From NCBI GenBank assembly GCA_036003885.1, contig DASYSA010000237.1, positions 1 to 22,276 of the forward strand: 22,276 nucleotides of DNA. Direction: 5' to 3'. The first letter of the stretch is position 1, and each line of letters begins with the position of its first letter. Positions 8,080 through 16,736 of the stretch are shown piece after piece. The notes under the pieces are model-generated. The model did not search any database and was not told where the DNA came from. It saw only the letters and a list, made by a program, of their open reading frames with translations. Made by a program: the position numbers and the translations under genes. Origin of the DNA: DASYSA01 sp036003885 (lineage in GTDB: Bacteria; Acidobacteriota; Blastocatellia; UBA7656).

Positions 8080-10043
8080 AGTCTGCTCAGCGCCCATCGC
8101 GCCTTCGCCCGAACGCCTTCATCCTCGTCGTTCAGCCGCTGTTGCAGAGCCTCGAGCGCGCTCTGGTCGCAGATATGACCCAGCGCTTCAGCGGCAGCAA
8201 ATCGAACGTTGCCGTTGGTGTCCTCCAACAAGCCGATCAACCGGGGCACCGCCTTAGTCTCTTGTAAGCGCCCCAGGGCAAGAATCGCCTCGCAGGCGAC
8301 GAACTTATCATCCCCGCCAATCAACTCCATCAGCACCGGCGAGATGCTGCGATCGCCGATCAGGCCAAGCGCCTTGGCCGCAAATCGCGCGGTCATGTAC
8401 TCTCCCTCGTCCATCGCATCGTTCAGCGAGTTGATGACCGGACCGGTTGCCTGCTCTCCCAGTTTTACGATTGCCTGAACCGCTTCTGCCTTCACCTTCA
8501 GGCTTGAATCGCGCAGGGCTTCAACCAATATCGAAAGCGCCCGTGGGTCGTGCGAGAACTCTAATGTGCGTACGGCATCCAGGCGAAAGTTCTCGTTCTC
8601 ATCCTTCAACAACTGCGCAGGGTCGGCAGCCACCTGTGCCCCGGAAAGGCCTGCCATTATGTGCTGCGATATACGGTCCTGGATCTCCAGCACGTCCTCG
8701 GCTGCCGCGTCGATCTTCTCACTCCAGAGGATGCCTCCTCCGGCTGTGTTGATGAGTTGCGCGGTAACTCGAAGACGTCCGCCCGCCTTCAGGAAGTTCC
8801 CCATCAATAAGACATCGACTCCCAACTCCGCTCTGACCTGAGCAGGGTCGATCTGTTGGTTCTGGTACCTGACCACCGAACTCGACGGCACAACGACTAC
8901 TGACGACGAGCGCGCCAACTCGGTGATCAGGCTGTCGGCCAGCGACATGCCGTAGAAGTCCGACTCCCGGTCACCGCCCAGGTTGCGGAAGGGCAACACC
9001 GCCAGGTTCTGCTTCGGCGCGCTGGTCAACGAGGTCTCCTGAGGAGCGGTATCGCGCGATAACGAAGTTCGCTGCTGACTGGGATGCGAATCAACCAATG
9101 GCTCTCGCGAAAAGAGATGTTGCACAAATCGCCCTATGGAGCCGATCCTAGTCTGTCTCCTTTTGGGAGAGATGAATGGAACGGTGATCCCGTCGGGAAG
9201 GCCCTCGCTTGTAACGCGAAGGGCAAGTGTGACCTGGTGAAGGTCCTCGAGCATTCGCTGCATAGACTGATAGCGGTCGCTCGGCTTTCGAGCCAGCGCG
9301 TGATCTATGATCGCACTCAAGTCGGCGGGCAACCGTTCGTTGACCTCGGACGCCGATTTGTGGTTATCGTGCAACAACGCGTGCATTATCTCGACCTGCG
9401 ACTGTCCCTTGAACGGCAGCACTCCGGTCACCATTTCATAAAGAACTATGCCGAAAGAGTAAATATCCGTGCGATGGTCGGCCCGTTCGCCGCGTGCCTG
9501 CTCGGGCGACATATAAGACGGAGTGCCCAATGGGGAGCCCAATCGAGTGATGTCCTCGCCGGCCCGCCCCTTGTCAACCATCAGCTTTGCGAGTCCGAAG
9601 TCAAGAACCTTTGCCTGGCCGCGAGGACTGATGATGACGTTGCTCGACTTGATGTCGCGGTGCACTATTCCCTTTGCGTGAGCCGCGACGAGGGCGTCGG
9701 CTACCTGCAATGCGATCGACAACGCACTATCGAGTCTTAGCGGCTTGCCTCCAATCACTCGTTTGAGCGTCCTGCCCGGGAGATATTGCATCGCGATGAA
9801 GTACTGTTGATCCGCTTCGGCTATTTCAAAGATCGTGCTGATGTTAGGGTGATCGAGTGCGGATGCGAGGCGGGCTTCTCTGAGGAATCGCTTGCGGGAT
9901 TCTTCCTCCGCTATTAAGTCGGGGGAGAGCAGTTTGAGTACCACTGTACGATCGAGTGAGGTGTCATAAGCCTTATAGACCCTCCCCGTCCCCCCACGAC
10001 CCAGTTCATCCTCAAGGCGATAATGCGAGATCGTCTTGCTCAT
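8049..10043 (-). CDS. Ser/Thr protein kinase with TolB-like domain and C-terminal HEAT repeats
   Basis: This is a Hanks-type signalling kinase. The kinase domain spans residues 8-270 with the glycine loop GRGGTGRVY (15-23), Lys37, the HRDIKSSN catalytic loop (128-135), DFG at 148-150 and GTPSYMSPEQARG. A linker leads to a TolB/FlgO-like domain (NLAVLPFRNLGG, GVDVLLMGNFLK), common behind kinases and cyclases in this kind of bacterium. The C-terminal ~180 residues are five or so HEAT-like helical repeats (DPRALSILVEALRD, KAVPRLIGLLEDTNGNVRFAAAEALG). No membrane segment is visible, so it is probably cytosolic. ATG 10043 begins MSKTISHYRLEDELGRGG; a GTG at 10058 would add five residues. The last eight or so residues and the stop are encoded by repeat block C. 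Its substrates are unknown. Confidence 0.93.
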   Translation of the reverse strand: MSKTISHYRLEDELGRGGTGRVYKAYDTSLDRTVVLKLLSPDLIAEEESRKRFLREARLASALDHPNISTIFEIAEADQQYFIAMQYLPGRTLKRVIGGKPLRLDSALSIALQVADALVAAHAKGIVHRDIKSSNVIISPRGQAKVLDFGLAKLMVDKGRAGEDITRLGSPLGTPSYMSPEQARGERADHRTDIYSFGIVLYEMVTGVLPFKGQSQVEIMHALLHDNHKSASEVNERLPADLSAIIDHALARKPSDRYQSMQRMLEDLHQVTLALRVTSEGLPDGITVPFISPKRRQTRIGSIGRFVQHLFSREPLVDSHPSQQRTSLSRDTAPQETSLTSAPKQNLAVLPFRNLGGDRESDFYGMSLADSLITELARSSSVVVVPSSSVVRYQNQQIDPAQVRAELGVDVLLMGNFLKAGGRLRVTAQLINTAGGGILWSEKIDAAAEDVLEIQDRISQHIMAGLSGAQVAADPAQLLKDENENFRLDAVRTLEFSHDPRALSILVEALRDSSLKVKAEAVQAIVKLGEQATGPVINSLNDAMDEGEYMTARFAAKALGLIGDRSISPVLMELIGGDDKFVACEAILALGRLQETKAVPRLIGLLEDTNGNVRFAAAEALGHICDQSALEALQQRLNDEDEGVRAKARWALSRLKKRVPSSES

Positions 10044-10059
10044 ATCACGGCGCGACACC

Positions 10060-10224
10060 AGGTGTCAGGTCTCAGGTGTCAGGTGTCAGGTCTCAAGTGT
10101 CAAGGGTCAGGTGTCACGTGTCAAGTGGGAGGTGCCAAGTTCCGATGTGGCAAGGTGCCGTGGTGTTCGAGTCAATGAACCTCGCCTCGCACCCTGACAC
10201 CTGACACCTGGCACCTCACACCTA
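10060..10224. repeat. Inverted heptamer repeat block D (GGTGTCA type)
   Basis: The left arm (10061 to about 10137) holds units GGTGTCA, GGTCTCA, AGTGTCA and GGTGCCA. The right arm (about 10192-10224) is the complement (CTGACAC, CTGGCAC). The block fills the space between the Ser/Thr kinase start and the arsenate reductase stop; the TAG of the latter forms the outer edge of the right arm (read on the minus strand as TAGGTGTGAGG). Confidence 0.92.
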
Positions 10225-10722
10225 TCCTTGTTTCCCTATTTCCTGAATGAGCGTAGTCAGCTTAAGCCTGTCGAGCTTCTCGAGAGGCAGCGAGCAAAAG
10301 AGTTCGATGCGCCGCTGCAGCAGGAGCGCAGCTTTTCTGAATTCCTGGAACTTCTCGGCATCGGTACCCGTTGCGAGCGCCGGGTCAGGAACTCCCCAAT
10401 GAGCTACGATGGGCTGGCCGGGCCAGAAGGGGCAAGACTCACGCGCGTTATCACAAACAGTGATAACGAAATCAAACTCGATGTCCTTATACTGATCCCA
10501 CGACTTACTTCGGGCCTCGCTTGCATCAATGTGGTAGAGCTCGCTCAGCACCCTGAGCGCGAACGGGTTCACGGCCCCGGTCGGGTCTGCGCCCGCGCTG
10601 TACGATTCAAAGCGATGCTTATCAAGTCGCCTGATGAGATATTCACCAAAGATGCTGCGCGCCGAGTTGCCCGTGCAGAGAAACAGGATTTTGAAAGGCT
10701 GCGTGTCGGACTCGACCCTCAT
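10222..10722 (-). CDS. arsC: Arsenate reductase, low-molecular-weight phosphatase type
   Basis: This enzyme reduces arsenate to arsenite through a cysteine relay recharged by thioredoxin. The fold is that of low-molecular-weight tyrosine phosphatases. The P-loop CTGNSARS places nucleophile Cys16 and Arg22. Cys90 and Cys97 lie in VCDNARESCPFWPG, matching the second and third redox cysteines of the Staphylococcus-type enzyme (10, 82, 89). The catalytic Asp is in VPDPA (about 113). At 166 residues it is slightly longer than that family's norm because of a C-terminal helix. AAAGGA lies upstream of ATG 10722. No arsR, acr3 or arsB lies near, so it is an orphan here. A plain tyrosine phosphatase is less likely given the cysteine pair. 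Confidence 0.9.
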   Translation of the reverse strand: MRVESDTQPFKILFLCTGNSARSIFGEYLIRRLDKHRFESYSAGADPTGAVNPFALRVLSELYHIDASEARSKSWDQYKDIEFDFVITVCDNARESCPFWPGQPIVAHWGVPDPALATGTDAEKFQEFRKAALLLQRRIELFCSLPLEKLDRLKLTTLIQEIGKQG

Positions 10723-10770
10723 TTGTGCGTTGTCCTTTCAGTTCCGCGGCGGCTCACGCTTCTCGTTATC

Positions 10771-10904
10771 AGGTTCCAGGTGCCTCGTGTGAGGTGTCAG
10801 GTGTGAGTTGCCAGTTGTTTGTGTGTGCCAACCGCAACAAAACCGCACTAACTCCTGACACCTACCGATCGGACTGACACCTGACACCTCGCACCTGACA
10901 CCTA
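10771..10904. repeat. Inverted heptamer repeat block E (GGTGTCA type)
   Basis: Left arm units run AGGTTCC, AGGTGCC, TCGTGTG, AGGTGTC, AGGTGTG, AGTTGCC in strict 7-bp register. The right arm (about 10853-10904) is the complement (CTGACAC, CTCGCAC). The outermost CTA of the right arm is the stop codon of the phosphoesterase gene (TAG on the minus strand). It fills the space up to the arsenate reductase start. Confidence 0.92.
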
Positions 10905-12266
10905 GCGGCCGGCCTCTGACTTATGCAGAGTGTACTCATAGAGCTTAGCGGAATCGGCGTCGATGAAGGTGATTCTCAACTCGGTAGCACTCGCTTCCAA
11001 CACCGAGAAGCCGTACGACGACTTCGCGAACAGAGATCGCGGCCCGGGCTTGATGGGTCTGATGCCTGCGCCTCCTCCTCCTGAAACAAAGAACTGCAGG
11101 TCGCCCTCAGGCTTCAAGTGCTGCATGTCGTGATCGTGGCCCGCAAGGTAGACGTCCGCCCGCCCCTTGAGCACCGGCAGCAGCCTGGCGATCAGCCCCG
11201 CGTTATCGCCATGCTGGCCCGCCGAGTAGATCGGGTGATGACCGTAGACCAGCTTCCAACGAGAGCGGCTCTTGTCGAGCTCTGCTTTGAGCCAGATCAG
11301 TTGGGCCTCGGACACCTCATTGGTGTCGAGCGCAAAGAATTGCACCGGTCCCGCTGTGAACGTGTAATAAGGCGCGGGCATACGCCAGCTCGGGCTCTGA
11401 ACGGCGTAGAGAATTTCGGCGGCCGGGCTGTCAGGGTACCCCCAATCGTGATTACCCATCGTCGCATAGAACTTGATGCCCAGCGGATTGTAGAGATCAT
11501 CCCACCAGGTCTTCCATCGCGGATCCGTGGGACTCTCCATTCCCAGGCTGTAGAAGTTGTCGCCAAGCGTGATCGCAAAATCGAAACTCGACGTCTTGTG
11601 ATATCCGAGCATCGTCGCGGCAACCTTCTTCTGAGCGGGTGTCCCCGTGCCGTAGTCTCCAAACGCAAGCACGCGAATTGGCTTGTCTTCTGGCTTCAAC
11701 GAAAAGACTGCCGGCGGCACTCGCATGAAAGCCGGCAACATCGTCCCTCGAACAAGCGAGGTCCACCGCTCGTCTTCGGCGTACAGGAGCCGCAGACCCG
11801 CATCATCGCCCTTGGTGCGCGCGAGATCGATTCGACGCCTGAGCAATTCGCGCATCTCGAGGCTTCTCTGACCGCGCAATCGTTCGAGCGCGAGCCTGGC
11901 AACCCCGACGTCGGGATCGGTCGCCGTGTGCCGCTCGAGAGCCTCGCGAACTCTCGGGTTGGAGAGTCTGCCCAGATTATCTATGATCACTAAGCGAACC
12001 CTGGCCGACGGATCGACCGAAAGAACCGCCAGCAGAAACTCCATCGCCCCGGCAGCGTCCGCCCTGGCTAGATCGGTGGCCAATTTCGCGCGCTTTACCT
12101 CGTCGCTTTCACCGATCAGTTCCTGACCCTTTGCACGCAACTCAACCTTGAGCGTATTCAACTTTGCAGCATCGATTTGAACTGTGGCGGTCCCATGTGC
12201 CGACTGGCAAGCGGCACTGCCGGCGAGCAACAAGATCGAAAGCACCACGATCAAAGCATGTTTCAT
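10902..12266 (-). CDS. Purple acid phosphatase-like metallophosphoesterase, exported (probable lipoprotein)
   Basis: This is a calcineurin-type phosphoesterase of the acid phosphatase (ACP5-like) group, acting outside the cytoplasm on an unknown phosphoester. The N-terminus has a signal with a possible lipobox ending at Cys20 (LLLAGSAAC), although Ser at -3 is not ideal. Residues 70-130 look like two HEAT-type repeats (PSARVRLVIIDNLGRLSNPRVREALERH). The catalytic domain carries the metal motifs in order: GDYG (Asp204), GDNFYS (Asp236), GNHDWG (Asn272, His273), GHHPIYS and GHDHDMQ. The 454-residue length is larger than plain acid phosphatases because of the helical front part. AGGAG lies seven bases before ATG 12266. 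The stop codon belongs to repeat block E. Confidence 0.9.
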   Translation of the reverse strand: MKHALIVVLSILLLAGSAACQSAHGTATVQIDAAKLNTLKVELRAKGQELIGESDEVKRAKLATDLARADAAGAMEFLLAVLSVDPSARVRLVIIDNLGRLSNPRVREALERHTATDPDVGVARLALERLRGQRSLEMRELLRRRIDLARTKGDDAGLRLLYAEDERWTSLVRGTMLPAFMRVPPAVFSLKPEDKPIRVLAFGDYGTGTPAQKKVAATMLGYHKTSSFDFAITLGDNFYSLGMESPTDPRWKTWWDDLYNPLGIKFYATMGNHDWGYPDSPAAEILYAVQSPSWRMPAPYYTFTAGPVQFFALDTNEVSEAQLIWLKAELDKSRSRWKLVYGHHPIYSAGQHGDNAGLIARLLPVLKGRADVYLAGHDHDMQHLKPEGDLQFFVSGGGGAGIRPIKPGPRSLFAKSSYGFSVLEASATELRITFIDADSAKLYEYTLHKSEAGR

Positions 12267-12354
12267 CGCTTAACTCCTGTCAGTCTTGATACGCGCAGAT
12301 TACAGTTTGAGTAGCAGTTTAGCCAGCAGGTTTCGTCCGAACCCTCGACAATAT

Positions 12355-12395
12355 GAAAAAGAAGTCCGGCCCCATACACATCGTTGGAGCCGGAC
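12355..12395 (-). terminator. Rho-independent terminator downstream of the TonB receptor gene
   Basis: Read on the minus strand, GTCCGGCTCC (12386-12395) pairs with GGGGCCGGAC (12364-12373) with one wobble, followed at once by TTCTTTTTC. It lies about 105 bases past the receptor stop and before the phosphoesterase gene, so it should separate the two transcripts. Confidence 0.7.
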
Positions 12396-12450
12396 ATGAA
12401 TGCTTGGGGTAGTGTGAGAACTCAGGTGCCGAAACATGAGGACCCGATAT

Positions 12451-12485
12451 CGAGAGTGCTCAAGACGACAGCCCGAGCACTCTCG
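12451..12485. repeat. Perfect 11-bp inverted repeat just past the receptor gene
   Basis: CGAGAGTGCTC (12451-12461) and GAGCACTCTCG (12475-12485) flank a 13-base loop. The hairpin starts 14 bases after the receptor stop and has no T-run. It may block 3' exonucleases ahead of the true terminator at 12355-12395. Confidence 0.6.
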
Positions 12486-12498
12486 ACATCGCAACAAT

Positions 12499-15400
12499 CT
12501 AGAAATTGAATCTGAGAGCGAACTGGATCTGGCGATTGGTGCCAAGGCCGACGGTGCGCTCGACTGTGCGGTTGAGCACACCGAAGGCGCTGCCTGCCAG
12601 GGCGCCCGTGAACGGTTGACCCGGTTGCAGCGTCACCGCCGTGCCTGTAGCGAAGGTGCTGGGCAGTTGCGCGGGAGGGTTGGCGAAGTTCGTCAGGTTG
12701 AAGATATTGAACACCTCCGAGCGGAACTCGACGTTGGCCGATTCGGTGATCGCGAACTTCTTGGATACGATAAAGTCAGGTTGTATGAACCTCGGCCCGT
12801 GGATCTGATTGCGTACGAGATTGCCGAACGTGCCGGGCTTGGGAATCGCGAAGGCTGCCGGGTTGAGGATTGCGCGATCCTTATTGAGAAACGGATTAAC
12901 CCCTGGAATCAGGTCGGGCCGGCGAACGTTGCGCGAGTTTCCGCCGCCCGGTGTGTTGATGATCGCCGTGCGTCCTGCTCCCGGCCCACCGTAGAAGATA
13001 CCTGCCGCGTCTACATAGAGGATATCGGGGCGAGTAATCTGGACGGGGATCGGCAGACCACTGCGAATGTTAACGATCGTGCCTACGTCCCAACCGCCGA
13101 GCAGCCTTCTGCCGATACCAGAGAGATTCTTGCCCCAGGGCAGCGTGTAGACCGCGCTGACGTTAAACGTGTGGCGCACATCGAAGTTGTTGTAGCCATC
13201 ATCGTAGTCGAAGTCCACCGTCTTGCGGGCGATGTTGCCCACGGTCGAAGCCTCATTCGAGCCGGCCGTGTTGCCGAAGCTGCGTCCGAAGGTGTATTGC
13301 GAGTTGAGCGTCAAGCCATTATTGAAGCGGCGCGCCAGTGACATCTGAAACGCGTTATAGTTGTCGTGCCCGCCGCTGCGTTTGTAGTCAATCTCCGCAA
13401 ATGGGTTCTGCACGGTCGGATTCTGGCCCGCACCGTTTTCGGTCACGATGGAGAATTCGCGGATGATGATGGCCGCATTGGCCGGGTTTACGTTCGTCCG
13501 AACCTGCGTGATCTGATTGGCCACACTGCGCAGGAAGAGATTGCGTCCCTGGCTGCCCACGTAGGCAAGGGTCAGCACCATTTTGTAACCCAGTTCCTGC
13601 TGGAGCGAGGCCGAGTAGGAGAAGATCCTTTCCGGCACCTTATAGTTCGCCCGATCGTAAGCGCGCGGCTGGTAAGAACGATTGTTGGGATTGTTGTTGA
13701 AGTTGGCGATGATCGTAGCAATGTTGGCTGGAAACGCGTTGCTCACGTTGCTCAAGGTCGAGCCGATTCGGTCCGATTCGATCGGCTGAATCTGATCCTC
13801 GGTCTGGCCCGGGCCGTAATTGATGCCGAAGCCGGCCCTGATCACCGTCTTGCCGCCGCCAAACCACCCCGTACGGGCGGGACCGGGCGACCATGCGAAT
13901 GACACGCGCGGCGCGAAGTTCGTCTTCACCGCCTGATAAACAGTCGTGTTCGAGGGCAGGATGATGCCCTTGTCAATATCAAAGACCACCTGGCGATTCT
14001 TGTCCTCGCGCAGCGGTGTGTAGTATTCATAGCGCAGCCCGTAGTTGACGGTCAGATTCGGTTTGATCTTCCACTCGTCTTGGGCGAAGCCGACGTAATA
14101 CTCCTCCTTGGCGAAGCGGTTGCCCGTTACTCCACCGTTGAACGGGCTCGGTGCGCTCAGGTCGCCGTTGTACTGCACGGACGAAGCGGTGTTCGCCAGG
14201 AAGTTCGTAAGATTGGCGTAGGTGTACGTCGTACCGCCCAAACGATCCGTATAGACGCGGATGAAACGAATCTCCCCGCCGAACTTGAGCGAATGGCTGC
14301 CCCTCAGCCAGCCAAGACTGTCCATCAACGCAATAGTGTATGGGGTGTAGGGTGCGCCTCGTCCGTTCGTTGCCGAGTTGAGACGGAACAGCCCTCCCGG
14401 AATGGAGAGCCCCGCTGAATTGCCCTGCCCGGGAATATTCGCGAGAGCGACGCTGCCGGAAAGGTTGATCGTCACCGCCGAGAGGTCAATGCCGTTGATC
14501 GTGGGAGCGCTGCCCGCCACGCGAGTATAAGCCGAGTTGTATCCCAGCTTGAATTCGTTGACCTTGGTGCCGCCGATGGTCGTTTGCCATGCCGCGACGC
14601 CGTTTTGCGGCACGTAGTTGTAAACGGCGCGCGCCCCGGAAACGTTTTGGGGTTGATCGTTGTCTCCCTGATCGCGGAAGAAACGCGCATAAAAAGTGTT
14701 CGCCGGATTCGCCCTGTAGTCGAAGCGCAACGCTCCTGAGTTTTCATTGACCGGATTGCTACTCTGCAACTGGCCAATGTCGAAATCCGGGCTGGAGGAT
14801 GGATCTGTCACAATACGGGTTGCGCCGGTCGCGAGAAACGCCCCTTCACAGAGCGGCCGTACGGCAGCGACGGCTGAACCGCAACGCGAAAGCTTAGGAA
14901 CACCTTCCACTATGTTGATGCCCGAACGCAGGCGATAGCCTTCGTAGCTGCCGAAGAAAAAGAACTTGTCTTTGACAATCGGCCCGCCAAAACTCGCGCC
15001 GAATTGATTTAGCCTTAGCGGCGATTTGAAGTCACGGTCGAAGAAGTTTCGCGCGTCCAGCTTCTCGTTGCGCAAGTATTCGAAGACCGAACCGTGAAAC
15101 TGATTGCCACCCGATTTGGTCACCACGCTGACCTGCCCACCGGTACCTGTGCCGTACTCTGCCGGGTAGCTGTTCGACTCTACGCGGAACTCCTGCACGT
15201 TTTCCAGGGACGCCTGCAAACGGAATGGCGAGGCGATTTCACCGTTCAGATTACCCGGCGAAGAGTCAATAATGGCCGAACCTTCAACGCCATCGTAACG
15301 AACCGCGTTTTGTTCCACGGCACGCCCACTGAAGCGAATGTCGCCGAAGGTACCGGAACCACTGTTGAGCGAGCCAGGTGCTTGTAAGTAAAGTTGTGAC

Positions 15401-15891
15401 AATTGGCGGCCATTGAACGGCAACGCCTGCACTTCACGCGGCGTGACATTGACGCCAATGCGCGCGGAGCTAATATCGATCCCAGCTCCCTCGCCCGCGA
15501 CGACACTCACTGTCTCGCTAGTCCCTGCGGGCTTGACCTCGAGATCGCTGACCAGCGCCTGGCCGACAAGCAACTGCAGTCCTGTCATTTCACTTTGTCC
15601 AAACCCGGATGCGACTACCCGAATCGTATAGACCGACGGCTTGAGATTGGTGATCACGTAATATCCCTGTTCGTCGGCATCGGCGGATCGTTCCTCTCCC
15701 GTGCGCTCATTCTTGATTGTCACTTTAGCGCCGGGTACCACCGCCTTGTTCTGGTCATGTACGGTGCCGACAATGCGACCGCTATCGCTCTGAGCAATCA
15801 CATTTGGCTGCAAGAAAAAATGGGCGATGAGCACCAGCGTCAGTACGGCCAGAGTCTTCGAATAGGGCTTCGTCCTGCCTCGATGAGTCAT
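12499..15891 (-). CDS. TonB-dependent receptor, Oar-like, with N-terminal carboxypeptidase-regulatory-like domain
   Basis: This is a large outer-membrane transporter or adhesin of the Oar type, numerous in Acidobacteriota; the ligand is unknown. The signal peptide is at residues 13-34 (LAVLTLVLIAHFFLQPNVIAQS). A carboxypeptidase-D regulatory-like beta domain follows (about 37-118: GRIVGTVHDQNKAVVPGAKVTI). Then comes a plug region (about 145-270: LPFNGRQLSQL, YPAEYGTGTGGQVSVVTKSG) and a long beta-barrel with repeated Tyr/Phe-rich strands. The chain ends IQFALRFNF, with the terminal Phe expected of a BAM-assembled protein. AAGGAGG lies six bases before ATG 15891, fixing the start. No susD-like gene or TonB/ExbBD lies nearby. 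The 1130 residues fit the group. Confidence 0.95.
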   Translation of the reverse strand: MTHRGRTKPYSKTLAVLTLVLIAHFFLQPNVIAQSDSGRIVGTVHDQNKAVVPGAKVTIKNERTGEERSADADEQGYYVITNLKPSVYTIRVVASGFGQSEMTGLQLLVGQALVSDLEVKPAGTSETVSVVAGEGAGIDISSARIGVNVTPREVQALPFNGRQLSQLYLQAPGSLNSGSGTFGDIRFSGRAVEQNAVRYDGVEGSAIIDSSPGNLNGEIASPFRLQASLENVQEFRVESNSYPAEYGTGTGGQVSVVTKSGGNQFHGSVFEYLRNEKLDARNFFDRDFKSPLRLNQFGASFGGPIVKDKFFFFGSYEGYRLRSGINIVEGVPKLSRCGSAVAAVRPLCEGAFLATGATRIVTDPSSSPDFDIGQLQSSNPVNENSGALRFDYRANPANTFYARFFRDQGDNDQPQNVSGARAVYNYVPQNGVAAWQTTIGGTKVNEFKLGYNSAYTRVAGSAPTINGIDLSAVTINLSGSVALANIPGQGNSAGLSIPGGLFRLNSATNGRGAPYTPYTIALMDSLGWLRGSHSLKFGGEIRFIRVYTDRLGGTTYTYANLTNFLANTASSVQYNGDLSAPSPFNGGVTGNRFAKEEYYVGFAQDEWKIKPNLTVNYGLRYEYYTPLREDKNRQVVFDIDKGIILPSNTTVYQAVKTNFAPRVSFAWSPGPARTGWFGGGKTVIRAGFGINYGPGQTEDQIQPIESDRIGSTLSNVSNAFPANIATIIANFNNNPNNRSYQPRAYDRANYKVPERIFSYSASLQQELGYKMVLTLAYVGSQGRNLFLRSVANQITQVRTNVNPANAAIIIREFSIVTENGAGQNPTVQNPFAEIDYKRSGGHDNYNAFQMSLARRFNNGLTLNSQYTFGRSFGNTAGSNEASTVGNIARKTVDFDYDDGYNNFDVRHTFNVSAVYTLPWGKNLSGIGRRLLGGWDVGTIVNIRSGLPIPVQITRPDILYVDAAGIFYGGPGAGRTAIINTPGGGNSRNVRRPDLIPGVNPFLNKDRAILNPAAFAIPKPGTFGNLVRNQIHGPRFIQPDFIVSKKFAITESANVEFRSEVFNIFNLTNFANPPAQLPSTFATGTAVTLQPGQPFTGALAGSAFGVLNRTVERTVGLGTNRQIQFALRFNF

Positions 15892-16188
15892 TAATGCCTC
15901 CTTGAAAGTTGCGGAAAGTGCGGATCAACACGACCGGATAAAACGTCGGTCTCAGGTCAAAAGCCAGCTACCCGGGCTCACGCCCGTTGGCTTAGGCCAT
16001 TCAAAAGAGGAGCCTAGCAGCTGTCAGTTAACAGGAAATGAAGGTCGTATGAACATTCTGTGAACAGCAGCGACTGACGCTTCTCAAACTTTAGCAAACA
16101 ATGGGAACCCAGGAGCGCTTTCCGTTAGTCGCGCGGTCTTCGATTCTCTTTACCAACTCCAGGCCTGCCAGTCGCTGAGACTGAAGGA
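15892..16188. other. Intergenic region upstream of the TonB receptor gene
   Basis: This 297-bp gap should hold the receptor promoter and leader, but no convincing -35/-10 pair was found by eye. A stem-loop lies at 15962-15992. No ORF with a credible ribosome-binding site was seen. Confidence 0.6.
15962..15992 (-). terminator. Possible terminator hairpin downstream of the small gene
   Basis: On the minus strand AGCCA pairs with TGGCT, and CGGGC with GCCCG inside it around a short loop, with a 6-base asymmetric bulge. TTTT follows the stem. It lies between the stop of the 76-residue gene (16189) and the receptor start (15891), which fits a terminator for the former, though the bulge weakens the call. 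Confidence 0.4.
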
Positions 16189-16419
16189 TCATATCCTCAA
16201 GGATCCCATGCCCTTAACGCCGGGCGTTCTCATCTGGCGGCCGCGATCGTGCGGCACAAAGCTCCGAGCCCAGGCGACCAGCAGAGTGTCATCGGAGACA
16301 CCGGCCTGTCCGGTTTGATCCCTGAGAGATTCCATAATCCCTATGTACTCCAATACCTCTGAGACTTCGGTCTCGGTTAGCGTATCAGCCTTGCTGAGAA
16401 GCAACTGTCTATTGGTCAT
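16189..16419 (-). CDS. Small hypothetical protein, antitoxin-like N-terminus
   Basis: The 76-residue product is not recognised. It begins MTNRQLLLSKADTLTETEVSEVLEYIGIMESL, an amphipathic helical stretch similar in style to small proteins and antitoxins that start with a LxxxEVLEYI helix. The C-terminal half is basic and less regular (RSFVPHDRGRQMRTPG). GAGGAA lies eight bases before the ATG at 16419. No toxin-like partner is adjacent: the nearest upstream gene on this strand lies beyond the IS element. It could be a remnant of a longer gene. Confidence 0.5.
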   Translation of the reverse strand: MTNRQLLLSKADTLTETEVSEVLEYIGIMESLRDQTGQAGVSDDTLLVAWARSFVPHDRGRQMRTPGVKGMGSLRI

Positions 16420-16577
16420 TTGCCGTTCCTCGTTCTTTTTTTGTCATTTTTCGTTCGCTGACCGGCCCCCGCCAGAACCCGGGTGTGTCCCCAGCCGCGG
16501 CCCATCGCCCGGAAGGCTAAACCAGCAAGGTTAGCTTTGTATGACCTTGCTATTAATTTTGCGTGACTAATGGGACA
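16420..16577. other. Intergenic region between small gene and repeat block F
   Basis: The part next to the small gene is A-rich on the minus strand (complement of the T-runs at 16437-16450). Nothing else was recognised. With the repeat arm and the IS left end, it forms a 317-bp stretch without a gene. Confidence 0.5.
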
Positions 16578-16604
16578 GGGATCTAGGATCTAGGAGCTAG
16601 GTGA
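16578..16604. repeat. Heptamer repeat block F, left arm (GGATCTA type)
   Basis: Units GGATCTA, GGATCTA, GGAGCTA, GGTGACA run in 7-bp register up to the IS terminal repeat. The matching inverted arm is on the far side of the IS element at 18053-18087, so the two halves of one block have an insertion sequence in the loop. Confidence 0.85.
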
Positions 16605-16656
16605 CAAGTGCCACGACATCGGTAACAGGTTGATGTGCCACGACATCGGTGACAGT
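16605..16656. repeat. IS left end: two tandem copies of the terminal repeat
   Basis: GTGCCACGACATCGGT begins at 16608 and again at 16635, 27 bp apart and in the same orientation. These are probable transposase-binding sites. The inner copy differs from the outer mainly downstream (GACAG versus AACAG). Confidence 0.85.
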
Positions 16657-16736
16657 TCTTTGAAAACTCATTTTAGGTAGACTTCACGTTCTGGTTTTGA
16701 TTTAAGCTCGGCAGCTTTTTGTGAAAGGAACTGCCG

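Noticed and set aside
12436..13341. Plus-strand frame of 301 codons opposite the TonB receptor
   Set aside because: It is a low-quality charged translation antisense to a well-supported receptor with its beta-barrel C-terminus.
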